Below are positions 22,318 to 33,748 of a DNA stretch of 64,000 nt, in pieces. The DNA is from Benincasa hispida (taxonomy: Eukaryota > Streptophyta > Magnoliopsida > Cucurbitales > Cucurbitaceae), in contig NC_052359.1 in the NCBI RefSeq assembly GCF_009727055.1, positions 61,565,760 through 61,629,759 on the forward strand, given 5' to 3'. The notes under the pieces were generated by a model that did not search any database, was not told where the DNA came from, and saw only the letters and a list, made by a program, of their open reading frames with translations. The translations under genes were made by a program, and so were the position numbers. Position 1 is the stretch's first letter. Every line of letters begins with the position of its first letter.

Positions 22318-23740
22318 TGAAGGAAATATTAGAAAAAGATAATTTGAGCGGAAGCAAATATCTTCCAAAATTCCATTTTTATTGAATATAATTTTTACAG
22401 TATAACAACAAGATATGCATTTTCCTAAAATTATAGCACGCTTTAAATAAAATACCTAAGGTTTTAGAAACCTTTACCTTTGAAGAACCCTTTCTTCAAG
22501 GACTCCTTCGTACGAGCCATGAACAAAACTCATTCTCCATACAGATCTCCTTCTTTAAGAACGAACACCACCATTTGAGAACCCTCTGTATTCTCTTGAG
22601 ATAAAGGATTCAAGCAAGAATTGTGGGCTTTTCTTGAATCCTTGGAAGAGGGAAAGAGATGGAGAGGAGGAGAGGGAAGAGAAGAACTTTTCTTCTCTGT
22701 AAACTTTTTCTTGCAGAGAACTCTTCTCTCAGAGCCAATTGAGAAAGAAGATGAAAAATCTCCAACCAACTTTTATCACAACCTACCTAAAAACATTAAG
22801 AGAATAAAGGAAGGGAGTTGTAACTCCTTCCCTTTAATTAATTTCAATTAAGTTAATATTAATAATATATATATAAAATAACTACTTTATTATATATATA
22901 CACTATATGTTATATCAAATATAACATATAGCCTATAGTTTATATTGCATCAAATATAACATAAACTATAGATTTTATATTCTCTCAACCATGACATTTA
23001 ATATAAATCACATTTATATTAAATTGACTTATATAAATCTCATCCATATAATTGATATTTGGATTATATCCAAATATTTAATTCCTCTCAATATAAATCG
23101 TATTTATATTTAATTACATGAATCTCATTCATATAATTGATATTTGAATCATATTCAAATTCCTCTCATATTACCTTAAATTATAATGTATCAAATATAT
23201 TATATTAATTATGTCACATATATAATCAATTTAATTAATTATATCATATATAATTAATTCCCTCAATTAAATTGAACACTTCAAATTAATCCAAAATTAA
23301 TTCTCAAATATTTCCATTTGAGCTACAGAGTGGACCTTATGGACCTGTAGATTGAAGCTCCAGTGGTACTCGGATAATTAATTAAACTCTTTAATTAAAT
23401 TACCCAACATTCATTAACTGCCGATCATTCCACTAAAGACCGATAGTTGTACTTTTCGCACTACAGATAAATTTCTGTGTCTATTGGATATAATTAATCA
23501 ACAACGCGATGACCTTCAGAAATTTTTCGTAAGTACAACTTGGCCAAAATACCGTTTTGCCCTATAGTTACATCTAACTCTTTAAGTACCACTGATTCCT
23601 CTAATGAACAAAAAGTCATAGTCCAACTATGACTAAGTCTCTCTCAGGCCAGAAGAGGGTGTGGCCACTATATTCAAGACCCGGAATCAGCCCTTAAGCG
23701 AGGAATTTATCTATTTGCCTCTGCATCGGGGAAGGAGTGG
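22318..23740 (-). mobile_element. Copia-3 3' LTR, first segment
   Basis: Starts tgaaggaaat, the LTR 3' end in reverse, and matches the Copia-3 5' LTR at 38136 closely ('attccatttttattgaata', 'gaagaaccctttctt'). Broken at about 23740 by an Athila-like fragment; the LTR resumes at 27601 with roughly 200 bp missing. Confidence 0.85.
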
Positions 23741-25129
23741 ATAGAGCCGCCACAACTTGGTGGGCACATCTGGGTGAAAAACATAATAAATCACGATGGG
23801 ACATAAAGCTGATGACAATCAAGTCCGAATTAAGTTGACAAACTGCTAACGAACTATTATAGCAAGAACAATCAACATTTCGGTGACAAATATTCGGCGC
23901 ATCAGACAGAGAATTAATGCCATCCCATCAGTGCAATCATAAGAGAGAAGACGCCTTTCACCCCGAAGCTCTATAAATATCGAGGGCAACCAACAGTTAA
24001 GGAGTTCAGATAGTTAGAGAATTTTCCTTTAGATAGAATAACCTTGTCTTAGTTTTTCTTTTATTTAAGGTGGAAGCGAGAGAAGCGGGATTGTGCCGAA
24101 AGATCGTTCCGGTGAACTTGGAAGAGTGTTGTAAGCGTTGAGATCAGAGAGAGGGTCAGCTTCTATGGAAGCAGGAATATCTTTTGAACAAAATAAAGTT
24201 GATAGTGTAAAAGCCTTGGGAAGCAAGGGATTTCTACCAGGCTCTCTATCCTTATCTTCCATTGTCATTTTGTACTTAAACTTATGTATAGGAATGGAAT
24301 TTACTTCTTTATATCTGTTCACTCTCTGTTTATTACGCATGAGTAGCTAAATCTGTCGAATGGGTCGAGAAGCACTTAGCTAGCATAATTGGGGATCTTC
24401 ACTTTATGTGATTATCTTGTATTATGTATCATTCGTCCATTAGAGATACTCGAGAGGGTAGTCTAAGAGCAGAATCTAGGCTTGGAAAAGTCAGGTTAGA
24501 ATCTAGGCTCGAGAGAGTCAGATTAGAACTCATAATCAAAATATAGGAGCTTAGGAATAAGCGTTGTTTGCTATTAACGCATCGCATGCATCCTAGAGAT
24601 AGGATATGATTGTGTGTGGTCACCTTATCTTTGTGTACATCTTGCATCTTCGCATAGGAAAAGAGTAGAGACTTAGGAATAAGCTCTATAAACATTATTG
24701 CATTCAACACGTACGTCCTAGAACTAGGAGCACCGCATTTGCATTGGAAAATGATTTGCCGTCGCATGAGTGTAGCATGATCACATAGTTTGACGCATTC
24801 CCAGGAAACGCTAGCTAAAGACCTTCTCAACTCGTTCCTTCGCATACTCAGTGTATCTACCGCATAATCGATCTTTTCTCAAATCCGCCGCACACATTTA
24901 TTTTATACCACAAACAACAACCCAAACAACTATTTGATTTATTGATTACCGCAAAGTCTTATTAGAAATTATCATCGCATACTGTTTTCCCTAGTCCCTG
25001 GGTTCGACCCTGGACCTACCAGGAAACCCAGTGGGGTTTATACTTGGATTCCGCTGAGAAAACTTGTTGCTCAACGCATTCCCATCACCACATTCATTTC
25101 ATTATTTCATCACATAAAATAACGCATCA
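23741..25129 (+). mobile_element. Athila-like LTR 'C', 5'-truncated
   Basis: Matches the LTR of the right-hand Athila element from about its position 280 onward (atagagccgccacaacttgg against 57792). It contains the TATA box tataaata at 23972-23979 and ends ..aacgcatca at 25129, directly before a tRNA-Asp primer site. The LTR start is missing, so this is a fragment rather than a clean insertion. Confidence 0.8.
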
Positions 25130-25135
25130 AGTTTT

Positions 25136-25152
25136 TGGCGTCGTTGCCGAGG
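25136..25152 (+). other. Primer binding site, tRNA-Asp, Athila fragment
   Basis: TGGCGTCGTTGCCGAGG compared with the tRNA-Asp complement TGGCGCCGTTGCCGGGG, two differences. Confidence 0.7.
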
Positions 25153-25298
25153 ACTTCGGGAAATCAGTATGCTAACGGTAATTTTTCTGATTTCTTTGTA
25201 GCTCTCAATCTTTGGCAAATTACAACCTGGAGATTGAGAGGACGTTTAGACGACGACTAAGAAACAGCTGCCAACAACAATAACCAAATAAAGACGAC
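25153..25298 (+). other. Short leader of the Athila fragment
   Basis: Noncoding stretch between primer site and gag start, parallel to 59197-59340 in the right-hand element. Confidence 0.6.
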
Positions 25299-26560
25299 AT
25301 GATGGAGCAACCTGGAAACGGAGCACCAAACGAAAATAATGTCATGGCGAATCCAATCCTCCTGAGAAACGATCGCAATAGGCCCATTTGGGACTATGCA
25401 TCGCCAAACCTCTACGATTTCTCTACAGGAATCATGAGGCCTGCCCTTGATTGATCTTGATTCGAAATGAAACCGGTGATGCTGCAGATAATCTAGACTG
25501 CAGGACAATTCAGAGGATGGCGTGGCGAGGATCCGCACACCCACCTCCGGAGCTTCATAGAAATCTGCAACACTTTTATGTTCCCGAATGTCTCTACCGA
25601 AGAAGTTCGACTAACTCTGTTTCCGTTTTCTTTGTGTGATCAGGGAAGAAAATGGGTTTATTCTCTCGAACCAGGAGAGATAACTTCGTGGGAACAAGTC
25701 ATCGAAAAGTTCATGAAGAAATATTTTCCACCAACCGAGAATGCCAGGAGAAGGAAATTAATAAAGAATTTTGAACAAGAAATTGATGAATCGCTCAGCG
25801 ATGCTGGGCGAGGTTTAAGAGGCTCGTAAGAGACTGTCCACACAACAGATTACCAAACTGCTTGCAAATGAGATTTTTTACTAAGGACTGAACCCTGCTA
25901 TGCAGACCGCTGCCAGTGCGGCAGCAGCTGGTGGTCTGCTTGACAAAACATATGAGGAGGCCCAAAATTTACTTGATTGCATTTCCAAAAATCACGAGGA
26001 CTGGCGAGAAAACGATCAAAGATTAAGAATCAAAGATAATGACACAAACAACGGGGCCATCGCATCCCTTAAGAACCAAATGATTGCGATGATGAGTTTG
26101 ATTCAAGGCATCACAATTAATAGTACGAGAGCGAAAAAACGGCTAGGTCAATGCAATTGTTCAAACGACTACAAGTTGTGTCATCTATGGAGACGCTCAT
26201 CCGATGGAAGAATGCCCAGGAAATCCACAGTCAGTGTGCTTCATAAAGAACCATCCCTATTCCGATACATATAACCCCGGGTGGAGAAACCACCCAAATT
26301 TCGCATGGAAAATCAACAACAAAGCTTTCAACTAGAGGCGCAAAAAGAAGGGCCACCCAGATTTTTCCCGCAAACCAACAGTCCAACGCATAACCAAGCC
26401 AGCAGTTCGCAGACACTGCAATCTTCGTCCTTAGAGAGCTTACTGAAGCAATACATTGAGAAGAACGAATCAGTGCTTCATAATCAAGCAACGTCCATCC
26501 GAAATCTCGAAATTCAGCTAGGACAAATTACAGGTGAGCTCAAAAATAGACCGTAAAGAG
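25299..26560 (+). pseudogene. Athila-like gag, broken (Retrotrans_gag family)
   Basis: Opens M-M-E-Q-P-G-N-G-A-P-N, followed by NPILLRNDRNRPI and DYASPNLYDFS. In-frame stops fall soon after RPALD. The capsid core is readable at 25578-25829: EEVRLTLFPFSLCDQGRKWV, SLEPGEITSWEQV and KFMKKYFPPTENA. A C-terminal part follows at 25900-26274 (GGLLDKTYEEAQNLLDCISK) and 26281-26556. The nucleocapsid knuckle at about 26170 reads C-V-I-Y-G-D-A-H..C, with one zinc Cys changed to Tyr. It parallels the gag at 59341-60600 with different breaks. Confidence 0.85.
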
Positions 26561-26741
26561 CTTTTCCGAGCTCAACGGAGCTCCCTCGCAACGCTAGGGG
26601 TAGAGGGAAAGAACAATGCTTAGTAGTCTCCTTGTTAAGCGACAAACTGACTACGGAAGTTGGGGAGGAACTCATCACGACCAACTTAAATGCGGTAACA
26701 ACCAACGACCCGTTGACTTATAATTCGAAAAGCCCGAGCAA

Positions 26742-27382
26742 ATGAAACCAGAAGTTGCGTCCATTCTCAAGCCTCTAGATCATGAGATAGAAAAAGTCCA
26801 ACTACCACGATCTCTGCAAAGATTGAAAAAGAAGCAGAATGATGAAGAAAAGATCGCGACAGTGGCAGTAATGCAAAATGCGATGATCCCTAAAAAAATG
26901 TGCGACCTAGGAATCTTCACGATACCATGCTCCATTGGAGGGGTCTACAGTGGCCAAGCACTATGCAATCTTGGGGCGAGTATAAACATAATGCCGCTAT
27001 CAATCTTCAAACGATTGAATATTGGCACACTCACGCCCACGACAAAGACTCTCTTACTTGCGGTCAGATCCCGAATACATCCCGAGGGAGAGTTGAAAGA
27101 TGTCGCAATCTCAACTGATAAATTCATCTTGAGGCAAACTTCATCATTTTGGATTATAAAGCGGATGAAGATGCACCCATCATATTGGGACGACCATTCC
27201 TCTCGATCGGTCGTGCTCAAATTGATGTGCACAAGGGGGAAATCATAATGAACATTAACGGGGAAAAGCTCCAGATTAAGGCAGTCAGGATTTCAGAAGA
27301 CAGAGAAAAGAATAAAAAGCCGCCGTGGATGTTAAATGTCCAGCTTGCACGCAAAATAAGCAGTCCCCGAGTCATTATGTGA
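26742..27382 (+). pseudogene. Athila-like aspartic protease, broken
   Basis: Retropepsin region: GIFTIPCSIGGVYSGQALCN, then LGASINIMPLS. The active-site triad normally reads D-x-G here (YDLGAS in the right-hand copy), but this copy has Asn, so it should be inactive. The flap region FxxLDYKADEDAPIILGRPFL and the GRAQIDVHKGEI block follow in another frame (27149-27382) after a frameshift near 27140. RT is absent; the element is cut before it. Confidence 0.85.
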
Positions 27383-27600
27383 TTCAACCTCATCAGGGAT
27401 GCAAACCTTTTGAATATGCTTTTTCTACATCAATACTTCATGAACCTTCTTCACCTTGTTATTATTTGCTATCACATATCTACTTTTTTGCTTATCTTTA
27501 AGAAAAAAATGTGATCGTGCTAAATGATTTCGGTGAAAGATTTTGTTAACTATTTTTTAGTATTAATTGACCCTCTCAATGTTTTTCGTGCAACGATCGA
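27383..27600. other. Unassigned sequence at the right end of the Athila fragment
   Basis: AT-rich and without a recognised domain. It is either post-protease Athila spacer or filler DNA from the rearrangement that replaced part of the host LTR. Confidence 0.4.
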
Positions 27601-28057
27601 GGTCATCCTGGTGAAATGTAAGTCTTTATTATTAACGACGTTATATAAAGAGACTAACCATTTCGTGGTCCGATCTTATACAAACTCTTTCTATAGGATA
27701 CCCCCGCTCCCATATCTCTACATGAATGATTAGGATCAGATCATTTGTAGCACTTTACAACATTTATAACACCTACAAAGCGGGTTGTACCCATAGTGTC
27801 ACCAAGACAAGGTACCTAGCCTTATCCATCTACTACAGATCGTTTAGGTTATTATTTAAACAAGATCCACTTGTATATATCTTAGTTTATTGGATTGAGT
27901 ATATGCTTGTTTAAATTACATGAAATAACCCCGAATCTTAGTTTATTGGATTGAGTATATGCTTATAAGATAACACTTATTTTATTAATAACAATATGTT
28001 TATCCAAAGTTTACAAACCACGAGATTACAATGAAATTTAGGACACCAATCCCAACA
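27601..28057 (-). mobile_element. Copia-3 3' LTR, second segment
   Basis: Resumes ggtcatcctggtgaaatgtaag and ends ..caatcccaaca, the reverse of the LTR start TGTTGGGATTGG. Next to it the minus strand has a purine tract (taagtggaagaa, 28058-28070), the expected PPT. Confidence 0.85.
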
Positions 28058-28274
28058 TTCTTCCACTTATCCTAAAGCTTTGGGAGCCTAATGTACAATA
28101 CAAAGTACATTATGTGCCACATACTTGTCCTAGACAATGTGCCACATATTCCGTAGACCTAGACTTTCTAGATGACCCTAAATCTTCGTGACATCCACAT
28201 CACCTCGATGTAATATCTCCTGAATCAAATGATATTTCCGTTCTATGTGCTTGCCTCTTCGGTGACTCGTAGGT
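28058..28274 (-). pseudogene. Copia-3 pol C-terminal end and PPT
   Basis: End of the RNase H coding region plus 3' noncoding sequence with the polypurine tract next to the LTR. It is split from the rest of pol by the solo LTR at 28275-30216. Confidence 0.7.
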
Positions 28275-30216
28275 TGATGACATGTAGAAATGCATGTCAT
28301 CTTAAGCCTTTACTTAGAATTATGAGGGCTGTTAAGTAGAATATGCGACAATTATGTTAGGAATTCATGAGAAAATGAGCTTGTGTCGTTCAACATGAGG
28401 AATCTCGGCTAACCCAATATTATGCGTTATTATGCGTTCAATGTTCTATTTTTGTAGCTAACGCAGGAAATGGACGCAAACGCGGAAATCAGACTACCGC
28501 ATAGACGATCGCACGAGGAGAAACTTTCCATCGCAAAGGCGAACACGTTCGATCAACGCATGGATGTTGCGGTAATCAAAGCAAAAGATGATGTTGACAT
28601 TTCACCTACCACGTCGTTAGCAGTAGAGATTCAGAAAGGACTAAACGCACCACGAACGTCAGAATCAGAGCAGTCCATTAATGCTGTTGGTGATCCAAGC
28701 TCTATATAAAGAAGCTGATGAGTAGAATTCCAACTTATCTGGGGATTACCCCTGCAACCCACGGTTTTCCTTGCGATATAGACAAATGCGTGAGAAGAAG
28801 CTTAAGAGTTCTTCACCTCCTTCATCCATTCCAAGTGACGATCGGAGCTTTCGACCGGAGCTAGATCTCGGGAGAGTCAGCTCCACCACCCATCCATGGC
28901 ACCATCGGCAGCCTTGACGCACATCCGCTGGAAGTAAGTCTTTGCTTCCAGTTGGTCATTTCATTTTCTCTTCTTTTCTTATATTGTATTGTATTACATT
29001 TTGTGACTAAGGAAGTTATACATTATGTGTTCAATGCATTTCTGTGTTTCCTTCGATTCCATCTCCACTTTTCTTTACTTAGAATCCATAACTTCATTGC
29101 ATCACTTAGTGAGATTGCCAGAGTATTGCATACTTAGTCATGTGGATTAGAGATATGAAGCATGTAGCAATCCATCGGAAGGTGTGTGTTGCGTGAGTGT
29201 GTGAGAAAACCTTATTTTCTTAGTGTGAAGTTGTAGCGCGCTTGTCCATGAGTAGAGTTAGCAACAACTAACTACCCGGGAGGGTAAGTGATTGGTCGCA
29301 TTAAGCAATGTAAGAAAGTATTCACTAGGAATAGGAATAATCCTACGTTAGCCAAGTTCATGCGGTTACTTTGTCTTATGTATGCGTCCATTTCACCTTT
29401 AGAGCTACTCGGGAGAGAGTCTAAAGAAAGAACCTGACTCAAGAGAGCTAGGTTAGAATCGATGCTCGGAAGAGCTAGATTAGGTTTGCATAAGCAAGAT
29501 TGAAGACTTAGGAATAAGTTCCATTTGCTATCACACAGCGTATGCACCTTACAGATAGGATATTGCATGCATCTAGGAACTATGATATGGTGGTGATATG
29601 CGGCCATCACGCTCATGCGACGAAAGCACGTGAGTGGGTTATAGGGGTTTAGGCTGGCATAAGCTTCTAGGCACTTTCGCATGTCCATTGCATACGTCCT
29701 AGAGGTAGGCTCAAGTGTGTGTACCATGAGCGCATGGCTTGTGTTGACTAAGGTTGCTGTTGCGGTCACTCTTAAGTATTGCAATGAAGACATCTCCACA
29801 TTTTATCTATTTTCCCATTCATTCACTTCATGTCAAAAGTTGTCGCATCTCTACCTCTCATTCTCATTCTCATTGCGTTATCTGTTAGCTAGGAGTAGGA
29901 GTAGTGTTAGCTTAACAACCCCTCCAACATTCTTTTATTTAACCTTCGCATGCACATAACCGCATTCGCCTAGATACATGTCCCTGAGTTCGACCTTGGA
30001 TCACCCGAGAAACTTGTATTCACGTTATACTTGGCGTGAGCGCAAGAAAACTTGTGACAGGATGCATGGTCATTACATTCATTTGTTAACGCATAGTTAT
30101 TCCAACGCATGATCATCAATGCATGACAATCAACGCATACCTTAAGAACATGCATCGCATATTGCGTCCATGAAATTTTAGTTGTTGAGTAATTGACCTC
30201 TAATTTCCCGTCATCA
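28275..30216 (+). mobile_element. Solo Athila-like LTR B with 5-bp target duplication
   Basis: 1,942 bp, ends TGATGACATG..ccgTCATCA with matching TGATGA/TCATCA termini. Flanks are taggt (28270-28274) and taggc (30217-30221), one mismatch. Removing it rejoins copia text 'ggtgactcctagg..aagaatttgcc', which is uninterrupted in the sister copy at about 40720. TATA box at 28703-28710. No interior present. Confidence 0.9.
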
Positions 30217-31347
30217 TAGGCTCCTAAGAATTTGCCACAACACCACTGTTATCACAATTAAGTTTGATGGGCAAAGACATATTTGGAACAACTTCCAAAT
30301 GAGTAAGCCAAACAGTCTCTTTAGCAGCTTCACAAGCAGCTACCTATTTGACTTCCATAATGGAGTCTGAGATGCATTCTTGCTTGATGCTTCGTCATAT
30401 TATAGCTCCTCCATTCAGAGTAAACACTGGCCCTAGTGTGGATTTCCTAGAATCCCGATCAATCTGAAAGTCAAAATCTGTGTATCCTGTAAGGATCAAA
30501 TCCTTATCTCTATACACGAGCATATAGTCCCTCGTTCTCCAAAGATACTTGAGGATCGTTTTAACCACCATCCAGTGATCTAATCCTGGATTGGATTGAT
30601 AACGACTGATAATCTCTACTATATAGCAAAGTTCAGGTCTAGTACATAATATTGCATACATAAGGCTGCCAACAGTCAATGCATAAGGAATTCGTCTCAT
30701 TTCCTTAAACTCTTAAGAGTCTTAGGACAATATTTCTTAGACAAAACAATTCCATGCCTAAAAGGTAATAAACTCTTCTTGGAACTGTGCATCGAATATC
30801 TGACAAGCATCTTGTCAATATATGATGCCTGAGACAAGATCAACCTTTTGTTCTTACGATCCCTTATAATTTGGATCCTTAGAACAAACTGTGCCTCTCC
30901 CAAATCTTTCATTTGGAATTGGGTGGCTAGCCATATTTTTACATGAGTCAGTAAAACTACGTCATTTTCAATGAGGAGGATATCATCCACATATAGCACG
31001 ATGAAAGCTATTGAGCTGTTGATGATTTTCTTGTAAACACAAGGCTCATTAACATTCTGATCCAAGTCATAAAATTTGATCACAATATCAATTCTTATAT
31101 TCCAAGACCAAGATGCTTGTTTCAGTCCATAAATGGACCGATTAAGCTTGCAAACCTTTTGCTCTTGATCTTGTTCAATGAATCCTTCCGATTGAATCAT
31201 GTAGATGGTCTCCTCAAGATTACCATTCAAAAAGGCAGTATTGATGTTCATTTGCCATATCTCATAGTCATAATATATGGCTATGGACAAGAGAATCCTA
31301 ATAAACTTTAATATGACAACAGGTGAGAAAGTTTCTTCATAGTCCAC
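30217..31347 (-). pseudogene. Copia-3 reverse transcriptase and RNase H
   Basis: The RT frame 31347-30697 is open for 216 codons: ETFSPV, FLNGNLEETIYM, KLNRSIYGLKQASWSWN, catalytic LYVDDILL, and the conserved ILSQASYIDKML block. Motif A reads QMNINTAFLNG, where an Asp is expected in place of the first Asn after Met, so one catalytic carboxylate seems lost while YVDD is kept. 30700-30395 carries RMPYA-like RRIPYALTVGSLMYA, then the RNase H start with TDFDFQID. The RNase H end (30394-30217) is frameshifted. It is the best preserved copia RT here but not functional. Confidence 0.9.
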
Positions 31348-32275
31348 TCCCTCAACCTAGGTATAACCCTTTGCCACAAGTCTAGCTTTAAAGGTCTATA
31401 CCTTTCCATCTACACCTCTTTTCCTCTTATAAATCCATTTACAACCTATAGATTTTACCCCATCAGGTTGGTCTACAAGCTCCCAGATAGAATTGAAGTA
31501 CATGGACTCCATTTCTTGATTCATGGCTTTAATCCATTCATCCTTGTCAACATCTTCCATTTCTTGTTTATAAGACAATGGATCCTCAACACCATTATTT
31601 GTTATGATGTTTGGGCTTCTGTTAAACCCATGTAGCGTACAGGTGGGTTCACAACCCTCCCACTACGTCGAGGCAATCTCAACTCTTGAGATGGATGACT
31701 AGATGAATTGAAATCAACAACCCTTATTGATCTATAAGTCTATTCAACAACTCTTGTTGAAGTCTCAATAGTCTCACTAGAAATCTCACTTGAAACAAGT
31801 TTACTTCGTAGTTTATGATCCCTTATGTGGTATTCTTCCAAGAAGGTAGCGTTTGTCGATACAAACACTTTATTCTCACTTGGATCATAGAAGTATCCAC
31901 CTCTCGTTTCCTTGGGGTAACCTACAAATATGCATGCTTTTGAATGAGGTCCCAACTTTTTGGGATTTGAAATTAGCATATAGGCTGGATATCCCCAAAT
32001 CCTAAAGTGGCATAAACTACCTTTACGGCCTCTCTATAACACAAAAGGTGTTTCAGAAACACTTTTTAAGGGAACGTTGTTCAAAATATAAACTGCAGTC
32101 TCTACTGCATATCCCCAAATTGAATCAGGAAGATGATCATAACTAATCATAGACCGAACTATGTCCAACAGGGTTCTGTTTCTCCTTTTTGATAGACCAT
32201 TCCACTGAGATGTACCTGGGGCTGAGAGTTGGGATGTGATTCCATGTTCTATCATATAGTTTTGGAATCTTAAGT
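31348..32275 (-). pseudogene. Copia-3 RT N-terminus, linker and integrase C-terminal part
   Basis: 31578-31396 is the RT start (DEWIKAMNQEMESMYFNSIW, IGCKWIYKRKRG). 31979-31740 is the integrase-RT linker (ACIFVGYPKETRGGYFYDPS). 32255-32034 is the end of the integrase core: IEHGITSQLSAPGTSQWNGL, then SKRRNRTLLDIVRSMIS. The third catalytic residue is normally Glu in the (S/A)ER(R/K)NRTL context; here it is Lys. Frameshifts separate the three pieces. Confidence 0.85.
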
Positions 32276-32950
32276 CTATATACTCTTCACCACGATCAGA
32301 TCATAGTACTTCTTTTTTTTTTTTTTAATCTTTTTGCCTAATAAGTTTTCAACTTCAGCCTTGTACTCCTTGAACTTTTCAAGAGCTTCAGACTTATGTT
32401 GCATTAGGTATAGATACCCAAATCTAGAATAATCATCTATGAAAGAGATGAAATATTCATATCCACCTCGTGCCCTTACGTTCACCGGACCACAGAGGTC
32501 TGAATGTATAAGCTCTAAGGTTTCTTTGGCTCTATAACCTTTTCCAGTAAAAGGTCGTTTGGTCATTTTTCCTTCAAGGCCTGACTTATATACTGGTAAA
32601 GATTTTTCTTCTAAACCATTTAGAAGTCCACTTTTTATCAACTTCTCAATCCTATTAAGATTAATGTGATCTAACCTTAGATGCCAAATATCGGCATTTT
32701 CTTTAGGAGAAATTCTTGGTCTTTTTACAGTTGTTTTGAACATTTCAGTATTGAGCATAGCTTTTATGACTAACGGCCTCAGTACATACAAGTTATTTTC
32801 CATTGAACCAAAACATAACTCCATTTCATTCTTAAAAATAAAAATTTTATTCTCATAGAAGGATATGGAATAATTTTGTTCAATCAAACAGGAAATAGAA
32901 ATCAGGCTCCTCTTGATATGAGGAACTACATATACGTTATCTAATAACAT
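32276..32950 (-). pseudogene. Copia-3 GAG-pre-integrase and integrase N-terminal half
   Basis: Open for 224 codons: NVYVVPHIKRSLISISCL, then WHLRLDHINLNRI, the Cys pair of the zinc finger read as VYKSG instead of VCxSC, then GKMTKRPF, the first catalytic Asp in HSDLCGP, and FIDDYSRFGYLYLMQHKSEA. At 32312-32327 a run of T (A on the coding strand) replaces the usual KxLRSDRGGEY start and shifts the frame; the second catalytic Asp block is still readable in another frame next to it. Confidence 0.88.
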
Positions 32951-33720
32951 ATGTCATTTCTTGTCTAAAATAACTTAAGCTTGCCTATAACAACAGCTGA
33001 AACGACCTCATTAGTACCGACTCTAAGAGTCATCTGTTCAGCATCCAACTGTTTCCAAGAAATAAATCCTTGATGGGAAGAACACACGTAGTTAGTAACT
33101 CCTAAATCAATTATCCAGGCAGAATCATCATTCTCTATTAAGTATATCTCCAAGACAAATAAATCATATTTATTTTCTTTGGAGTTCTTCCTTTTTTAGA
33201 GAGTAATGGGATCAGCTCCAAATCCCAAATCATAAACTCCAAATTTCATTTCAAAGGACAATCCTCGTCGATGAACTTCATCAGAGTTGGCAACAATTGC
33301 TTTCTTTGTTAGTCTCTTGATATTCAATATGGACTGGAGATTATCTTGGGAAATGACAATACTGGTTTCATTGTCATCAATCCCGTTTTGTTTGAATAGT
33401 GAGAATTTTCGTTCAAACAATTCTCGCATTGGTTCCATGATCTCATGTGCAATGACCATGTTCTCAAACCTTTTGGACAACACATCAAGTATGCTTGACA
33501 AAATGCAAACTCGGGCATTCGTATTAGCCTTTGTCCACACCTCATATGCATTACCAACATTTCATGGTGCATCAGGGGTTGGGACTTGAGGATAATCCTC
33601 ATTCATGACAATTTCAAGGTCATTTACTAGGAAAAACGTTTTAATGGTTTCTTTCCACGTCGTGTATTTGAAATTGGTCAAACTAAAAAAGGAAACTAAT
33701 GGGAATACACTATTTGACAT
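32951..33720 (-). pseudogene. Copia-3 gag and protease
   Basis: Gag starts at 33720-33718 (M-S-N-S-V-F-P-L) with NFKYTTWKETIKTFFLVNDL following. Middle parts are readable at 33602-33324 and 33540-33196. The protease at 33153-32965 has WIIDLGVTNYVCSS; the catalytic Asp is kept but the usual Ser of D-S-G is Leu. Only about 28 bp of leader remain before the Copia-4 LTR at 33749. Confidence 0.8.
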
Positions 33721-33748
33721 ATTTGCTGAAAAAACAAACACATTGATC
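33721..33748 (-). other. Remnant of the Copia-3 leader
   Basis: About 28 bp before the gag start; the rest of the leader resumes at 36181 after the Copia-4 fragment. Confidence 0.6.

Noticed and set aside
28470..28709. 79-codon frame as a hypothetical gene
   Set aside because: Lies in the U3 part of LTR B just before its TATA box and is not conserved as a frame in the other LTR B copies.
29272..29799. Minus-strand 175-codon frame
   Set aside because: Entirely within solo LTR B on the antisense strand; related frames in other LTR B copies are broken differently.
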